Shown here: positions 5,531 to 8,797 of the stretch, piece after piece | Layout of the letters: each line of letters opens with the position of its first letter | Numbering within the stretch: position 1 is the first letter of the stretch | From: Actinomycetota bacterium | GTDB taxonomy: Bacteria; Actinomycetota; Actinomycetes; Actinomycetales; Cellulomonadaceae | Assembly (NCBI GenBank): GCA_018898235.1 | Contig: JAHIJU010000427.1 | Span: 1 to 8,797 of the forward strand | Length of the DNA stretch: 8,797 nt | Direction: 5' to 3' | Position numbers and translations under genes: made by a program | The notes under the pieces: generated by a model | Told to the model about the DNA's origin: nothing | Databases searched by the model: none | The model's input: only the letters and a program-made list of their open reading frames with translations

Positions 5531-5923
5531 CTAGGCGGGCGACAGAACGGCGACGCCGTTGGCCCGGGCTGCCTCCGCCAGTCGGTCGTCGTAGGTGACG
5601 AGGCCCTCGAGGTCGTCCCCGAGGCTCAGTGCCGCGGCCAGCTGGAGAGCGTCCAGGCTGCGCAGGAGCGTCGGGTCAAGTCGGCCGGCCTGCTCGAAGA
5701 TGGCGGTCGTGACCGTCATGAGCGTGATCGAGTCGAGCACCGTTCGCGCCTGCACGACGCGGTCGGGAGCCCCACGGCGCACGGCGCGCAGCAGCTCGGT
5801 CCGGGCGAGGTCGCACGACACCGGTTCACGCTCGTGCGTGGTGATCCAGGTATGCAGGCCCGCAGTCTCGGTCTCGACGACGACGAGCTTCACCAGTGCG
5901 GAGGTGTCGATGTAGTGGGCCAC
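5531..5923 (-). CDS. PIN-domain ribonuclease toxin (VapC-type)
   Basis: A 130-residue PIN-domain protein, the usual VapC length. PIN toxins are metal-dependent endoribonucleases that cleave specific RNAs, often tRNA or rRNA, when released from their antitoxin. All four acidic positions are visible: D6 in YIDTSALVKL, E43 in DLARTELLRAV, D91 in SLDALQLAAAL and D112 in VTYDDRL. The protein therefore looks active. The start is the GTG at 5923, two bases after the antitoxin stop (TAG-CC-GTG), and the product begins with the expected short lead into the first beta strand. The open frame extends further upstream but that part is a shadow of the antitoxin. The substrate RNA cannot be read from sequence. 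Confidence 0.9.
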   Translation of the reverse strand: MAHYIDTSALVKLVVVETETAGLHTWITTHEREPVSCDLARTELLRAVRRGAPDRVVQARTVLDSITLMTVTTAIFEQAGRLDPTLLRSLDALQLAAALSLGDDLEGLVTYDDRLAEAARANGVAVLSPA

Positions 5924-5925
5924 GG

Positions 5926-6189
5926 CTAGTACCGCTCGGCGTCTCTCATCGCGACAAGCTCGTCGGACAGGCTTGGCCCCTCGTCGGGCGGGGCAAGCTC
6001 CGCGATCGCGTGGCGCGCGGCGCGCGCGTCCCCCGAGCTCAGCAGCTGCTGCAGGCGAGACGACCTGATCGCCGTCAGCTGGGCTACGGGGCGTCCGCGG
6101 TCGGTGATCGTCACGGTGTCCCCGGCGGCTGCTTGCGCGACGACGGCCGAGGCGTTCTGCTTCAAGGCGCGAATCCCCACCTGGGTCAT
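5926..6189 (-). CDS. Phd/YefM-type antitoxin of the PIN toxin
   Basis: An 87-residue protein with the Phd/YefM N-terminal fold: VGIRALKQNASAVVAQAAAG followed by DTVTITDRGRPVAQL, the helix and beta-hairpin used for DNA binding and dimerisation. The C-terminal third (about residues 45-87) is acidic and probably unstructured until it wraps the toxin. It sits directly before the toxin gene, two bases apart, in the usual antitoxin-first order. ATG 6189 has no ribosome-binding site. TACGAT (minus strand, 6202-6197) lies seven bases upstream and could be a -10 element that makes the mRNA leaderless. An imperfect palindrome covers the same bases, so the dimer or the complex probably represses its own promoter. 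Confidence 0.9.
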   Translation of the reverse strand: MTQVGIRALKQNASAVVAQAAAGDTVTITDRGRPVAQLTAIRSSRLQQLLSSGDARAARHAIAELAPPDEGPSLSDELVAMRDAERY

Positions 6190-6208
6190 GTGCTACATCG
6201 TAGTACAT
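6188..6208. promoter_or_regulatory. Operator/promoter of the antitoxin-toxin operon, overlapping the start codon
   Basis: On the minus strand ATGT-A-CTAC-GAT-GTAG-C-ACAT forms a dyad with 8 of 9 arm positions paired around a 3-base centre. The same bases can be read as two tandem near-copies, GATGTACTAC and GATGTAGCAC. The TACGAT hexamer inside it is a fair -10 element. No clear -35 is seen. A dyad over the promoter and start codon is what autoregulation by a Phd-type antitoxin would need. Confidence 0.6.
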
Positions 6209-6269
6209 CGACCGGGGGGACTCGGCCCTCGTCGACATGGTCGCCCGAGAGGCAGCCACCTCGTGGGTC

Positions 6270-6275
6270 TAGCGT
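6270..6275 (+). promoter_or_regulatory. Possible -10 hexamer for a leaderless ATP-grasp transcript
   Basis: TAGCGT fits TAnnnT and ends seven bases before GTG 6283, the spacing expected when transcription begins at or next to the start codon. No ribosome-binding site precedes that GTG. No recognisable -35 is present. Confidence 0.4.
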
Positions 6276-6282
6276 GAACCGC

Positions 6283-7467
6283 GTGCGGGTGCTGCTGACG
6301 GAGAGCGCGAGCCTGACGTGTCGCGAGACGCTGACCGTTCTCGGACGCGCGGGTCAGCAGGCGGACCTCGTCTCGTCGGGTCCGGGGACGATCGGACAGT
6401 TCAGCCGCTGGTGCGGGCGCAGTCTGCGGCTGCCCACGCCCGGCGCCGACCCGATCGGCTACCTGCGCGCCTTGGGGGATCTCGGCGGCTCGTACACCGC
6501 GGTGCTGCCGACGCACGAGCAGGCGTGGCTCATCGCTGCGGGACGCGAGCTGCTGCCGCCCGACTTCCCGGTCGCCGTGGCGGGCATCGACGCCTTCGAC
6601 CGCGTGCAGAGCAAGATCGAGTTCGCACGCCTGCTCGATGAGCTGGGCCTGCCCCAGCCGCGCTGGTGGCTTCCGGGCGAGGCACCGGCGGATGCCCCCG
6701 AGGATGTGTGGGTCAAGGCAGCGTTCGGCACGGCAGGTCGCGGCGTGCGCCATGCCCGCTCGCGCCAGGAGGCGGGCCGGCTGGCTGATGAGCTCGGAGC
6801 CCCGGGGACGGCGGTGATGTGCCAGGAGGGCGTTGCGGGCCAGTACGGGCAGGCGCAGGCCGTCTTCGACCGCGGTCGGCCGGTCGCTGTGCACGTCAGC
6901 GTGCTGGCCGGTAAAGGGGTGGGCGGGTCGGCCGCCGCGCGGCTGAGCGTCGACCATCCACTGGCGCGCGAGGCGGTCGAGCGAATCGGCGAGGCCCTCG
7001 GCTGGCATGGCGGTCTGACCATCGACTACGTCCATCGGGACGGGTGCCCGCAGATCATCGAGTGCAACCCGCGCATGGTCGAGCCGGGCAATGCCGCCGC
7101 CGCCGGGGTGAGCCTTCCTCAGGTCCTCATCGACCTCACCACCGGCCGGTTGCCCGCGGGCGGCTGTCAGGTCGGCAGGCCCGGGATCTCGACGCACTCG
7201 AGCATGGCGCTGGCGCTCGGTGCGGCCGCCGGCACGGGCACGCGCCGGGCTGTGCTCCGGGCGATGCACGCCCACGGTGGACCGACGGCGCCGACCGAGG
7301 TCCTCACCCCGCTCCGGCTGGACCCGCCCAGCGCAGTCCCCGTCGCAGTCGCCCTCGCACGCGTCCTGGTCGACCCGACCAGGGCCGAGCGCCTCGCCGC
7401 CGACGCCGTCGGGCGCTACGCGATCACCCAGGCCAGCATCGCCAAGGTCCGCGCGGCGCACCGGTAG
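6283..7467 (+). CDS. ATP-grasp domain protein (putative carboxylate-amine ligase)
   Basis: A 394-residue cytoplasmic protein of the ATP-grasp superfamily, which activates a carboxylate as an acyl-phosphate and joins it to an amine or similar nucleophile. The N-terminal domain begins RVLLTESASLTCRETLTVLG. FDRVQSKIEFARLLDELGLP (around residues 105-125) leads into the ATP-grasp core. K145 in VWVKAAFGTAGRGV begins the ATP-binding lysine and glycine-rich loop, and E260 and N262 in IIECNPR are the usual magnesium ligands. EPGNAAAAGV follows, then a C-terminal domain. GTG 6283 gives the family-like RVLLTE start; GTG 6274 would add three residues. Similar proteins occur in actinobacteria, but I know no assigned substrate and no pathway partner is adjacent. 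It is divergent from the toxin-antitoxin pair. Confidence 0.88.
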   Translation: MRVLLTESASLTCRETLTVLGRAGQQADLVSSGPGTIGQFSRWCGRSLRLPTPGADPIGYLRALGDLGGSYTAVLPTHEQAWLIAAGRELLPPDFPVAVAGIDAFDRVQSKIEFARLLDELGLPQPRWWLPGEAPADAPEDVWVKAAFGTAGRGVRHARSRQEAGRLADELGAPGTAVMCQEGVAGQYGQAQAVFDRGRPVAVHVSVLAGKGVGGSAAARLSVDHPLAREAVERIGEALGWHGGLTIDYVHRDGCPQIIECNPRMVEPGNAAAAGVSLPQVLIDLTTGRLPAGGCQVGRPGISTHSSMALALGAAAGTGTRRAVLRAMHAHGGPTAPTEVLTPLRLDPPSAVPVAVALARVLVDPTRAERLAADAVGRYAITQASIAKVRAAHR

Positions 7468-7473
7468 CGGCCC

Positions 7474-7501
7474 GCACCGATGGCCGGCGCGACGGCGGTG
7501 C
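7474..7501. terminator. Possible terminator after the ATP-grasp gene
   Basis: GCACCG (7474-7479) and CGGTGC (7496-7501) pair, extended by CCG/CGG inside with a 4-base bulge, starting seven bases after the ATP-grasp stop. No T-run follows. Confidence 0.3.
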
Positions 7502-7529
7502 CTCACTCGCGGGGCCGCGCGGCCGATGA
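7502..7529 (+). promoter_or_regulatory. Candidate flagellar-sigma (FliA/sigma-28-type) promoter
   Basis: CTCA at 7502-7505, sixteen bases, then GCCGATGA at 7522-7529. The second part is one base from the sigma-28 -10 consensus GCCGATAA. The -35 is farther from the classical TAAA but resembles the CTCA form I associate with motile actinobacteria. Predicted transcription would start near 7536, about 35 bases before the chemotaxis-receptor GTG. The downstream gene fits this regulation. Confidence 0.4.
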
Positions 7530-7570
7530 GCAGGTGAGGCCGTAGACGCCCGTCAACCTGAGGACCACTC

Positions 7571-8797
7571 GTGCGCAGTGCCATGTCCAGCATGTTGATC
7601 GGCCGGAGGCTCGGAGCGGCGTTCGCCGTCCTGTGCCTGCTCCTCGCCGTCGTCGCGGCTGCCGGGCTCAACGGATCCGCCCGTCAACGCGCGATCGAGG
7701 TCGACGCGGCTCAGGCGCACGACGTGCGGGATGCCGTGGTGCAGCTGCGCTTCCTCGATGTCGACGTGAGCAGCTGGCAGGGGTACATCTTCACCGCGGC
7801 GCTCATCGAGGGTGCGGCCGCAGGGGTCGCACCCGACAGCGGCAACGTCGTCGGTCTGAACCAGTCGCGCGCCGAGGGCGAGGCACTGGTCGCCTCGCTC
7901 AAGGCGCGCCCCCTGAGCGCGGCCGAGCACGACCTGGCCACGACGCTCGGCTCCGAGTGGAGCGCCTACTTCGTCGTGACCGACTCGATGCTGGCCCTGC
8001 TCGCCCAGGGTGATCCCGCCTCGACCGCCGCGGCGTACGGGCTCCTCAACGGGGACGTCATCACGGCGGGCATGGCCCTGATGACCTCGACGACCGATCT
8101 GCAGCAGCACGTCGAGGCCGGGATCGCCCAGCTCGACAGTGACGCCGAGGGGGCCGCGGCCAGCACGCGTCTGACGGTCCTGGTGGTGGCCGGCCTGGCG
8201 GGGCTGCTCGCGATCCTGCTCGGGGTCACCGCCGCCCGCTCGATCGTCCGCCCGCTCAAGCGCTGTGTGCTCGCCCTCGAGGCGATGGCCGGCGGCGACC
8301 TGACGCTGACCGCGGACGTCACGAGCAAGGACGAGGTCGGACAGCTGGCACAGGCCCTCACCACGGCGCAGACCGCGTTGCGCGCAACGCTGGCGGGGGT
8401 GGCGCTCACGGCCGGCACGGTGGCGGCCGCGGCCGAGAAGCTGGCGACGTCGAACGCCGACGTCGCAGCGGGCTCGCAGCGGACCAGCGCGCAGGCCGGT
8501 GTGGTGGCGGCGGCATCGGAGCAGGTCAGCCGCAACGTGCAGGCGGTCGCCGGCGGCGCCGAGGAGATGGGCGCCTCGATCCGGGAGATCGCCCAGAACG
8601 CCAACGAGGCGGCCAGGGTCGCCCACCAGGCCACCGGGGTGGCCGCGGCCACCAACGAGACCGTCGGCAAGCTGGGGGTCTCCTCGCAGGAGATCGGCAA
8701 CGTGGTCAAGGTCATCACGGCCATCGCCGCCCAGACCAACCTGCTGGCCCTGAACGCGACCATCGAGGCCGCCCGTGCCGGGGACGCCGGGAAGGGC
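7571..8797 (+). CDS. Methyl-accepting chemotaxis protein (3' end outside window)
   Basis: The first 409 residues of a transmembrane chemoreceptor, open to the window edge. GTG 7571 is the start because TGAGGA ends six bases before it; ATG 7583 and ATG 7592 are in frame but badly spaced. The order is: transmembrane helix 1 at about 14-33; an extracellular ligand-sensing region of about 165 residues, mostly helical and probably four-helix-bundle type; transmembrane helix 2 at about 201-222; a HAMP linker starting RPLKRCVLALEAMAGGDLTL; then the coiled-coil signalling domain. The last visible part, VITAIAAQTNLLALNATIEA, is the highly conserved hairpin tip that binds CheA and CheW, so the return helix lies beyond the edge. 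The ligand is not predictable. Confidence 0.95.
   Translation, partial: MRSAMSSMLIGRRLGAAFAVLCLLLAVVAAAGLNGSARQRAIEVDAAQAHDVRDAVVQLRFLDVDVSSWQGYIFTAALIEGAAAGVAPDSGNVVGLNQSRAEGEALVASLKARPLSAAEHDLATTLGSEWSAYFVVTDSMLALLAQGDPASTAAAYGLLNGDVITAGMALMTSTTDLQQHVEAGIAQLDSDAEGAAASTRLTVLVVAGLAGLLAILLGVTAARSIVRPLKRCVLALEAMAGGDLTLTADVTSKDEVGQLAQALTTAQTALRATLAGVALTAGTVAAAAEKLATSNADVAAGSQRTSAQAGVVAAASEQVSRNVQAVAGGAEEMGASIREIAQNANEAARVAHQATGVAAATNETVGKLGVSSQEIGNVVKVITAIAAQTNLLALNATIEAARAGDAGKG

Noticed and set aside
6193..7671. Very long minus-strand open frame opposite the ATP-grasp gene
   Set aside because: Artefact of GC-rich third positions. The ATP-grasp motifs on the plus strand are decisive.
7553..8763. 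Long minus-strand open frames opposite the chemoreceptor
   Set aside because: The plus strand encodes an unmistakable HAMP and signalling-tip sequence, so the antisense frames are shadows.
1..8797. CRISPR array
   Set aside because: No set of regularly spaced identical short repeats is present. The only sizeable repeat is the two-copy 90-bp block.

Overview
The window is GC-rich throughout, with strong G/C preference at third codon positions, GTG starts and several apparently leaderless genes. This points to a high-GC Gram-positive actinobacterium. A methyl-accepting chemotaxis protein behind a possible flagellar-sigma promoter suggests a motile one. A Micrococcales/Cellulomonas-like host is my impression from protein style and cannot be proved from the window.

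Left part (1-2364) looks accessory. It opens with the 3' end of a gene of lower GC style, possibly an AIPR-type abortive-infection protein. Next comes a two-gene toxin-antitoxin operon on the minus strand (xre-type antitoxin, then AbiEii-type nucleotidyltransferase toxin). Two diverged direct copies of a ~90-bp structured repeat flank the operon. The repeat begins with a sequence resembling the 3' end of a tRNA or tmRNA and ends in a long conserved hairpin. A perfect 16-bp palindrome sits just upstream of the antitoxin. Further inverted repeats, one with a 15-bp perfect stem, fill the gap before the next gene.

Middle part (2365-5398) holds a small cupin gene, a minus-strand gene broken by a frameshift and probably a nonsense codon, and three plus-strand genes for small membrane proteins of unknown function. 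The first two of these overlap at GTGA.

Right part (5531-8797) holds a second toxin-antitoxin pair (Phd/YefM-type antitoxin and PIN-domain VapC-type toxin, minus strand) with an imperfect palindrome over the antitoxin start. A divergent, apparently single ATP-grasp ligase gene follows, then a chemotaxis receptor cut by the window end.

The strongest functional theme is defence and stress modules next to possible integration scars: two toxin-antitoxin pairs, a possible abortive-infection remnant, and tRNA/tmRNA-like repeat ends. The right-hand genes look like ordinary chromosomal genes.
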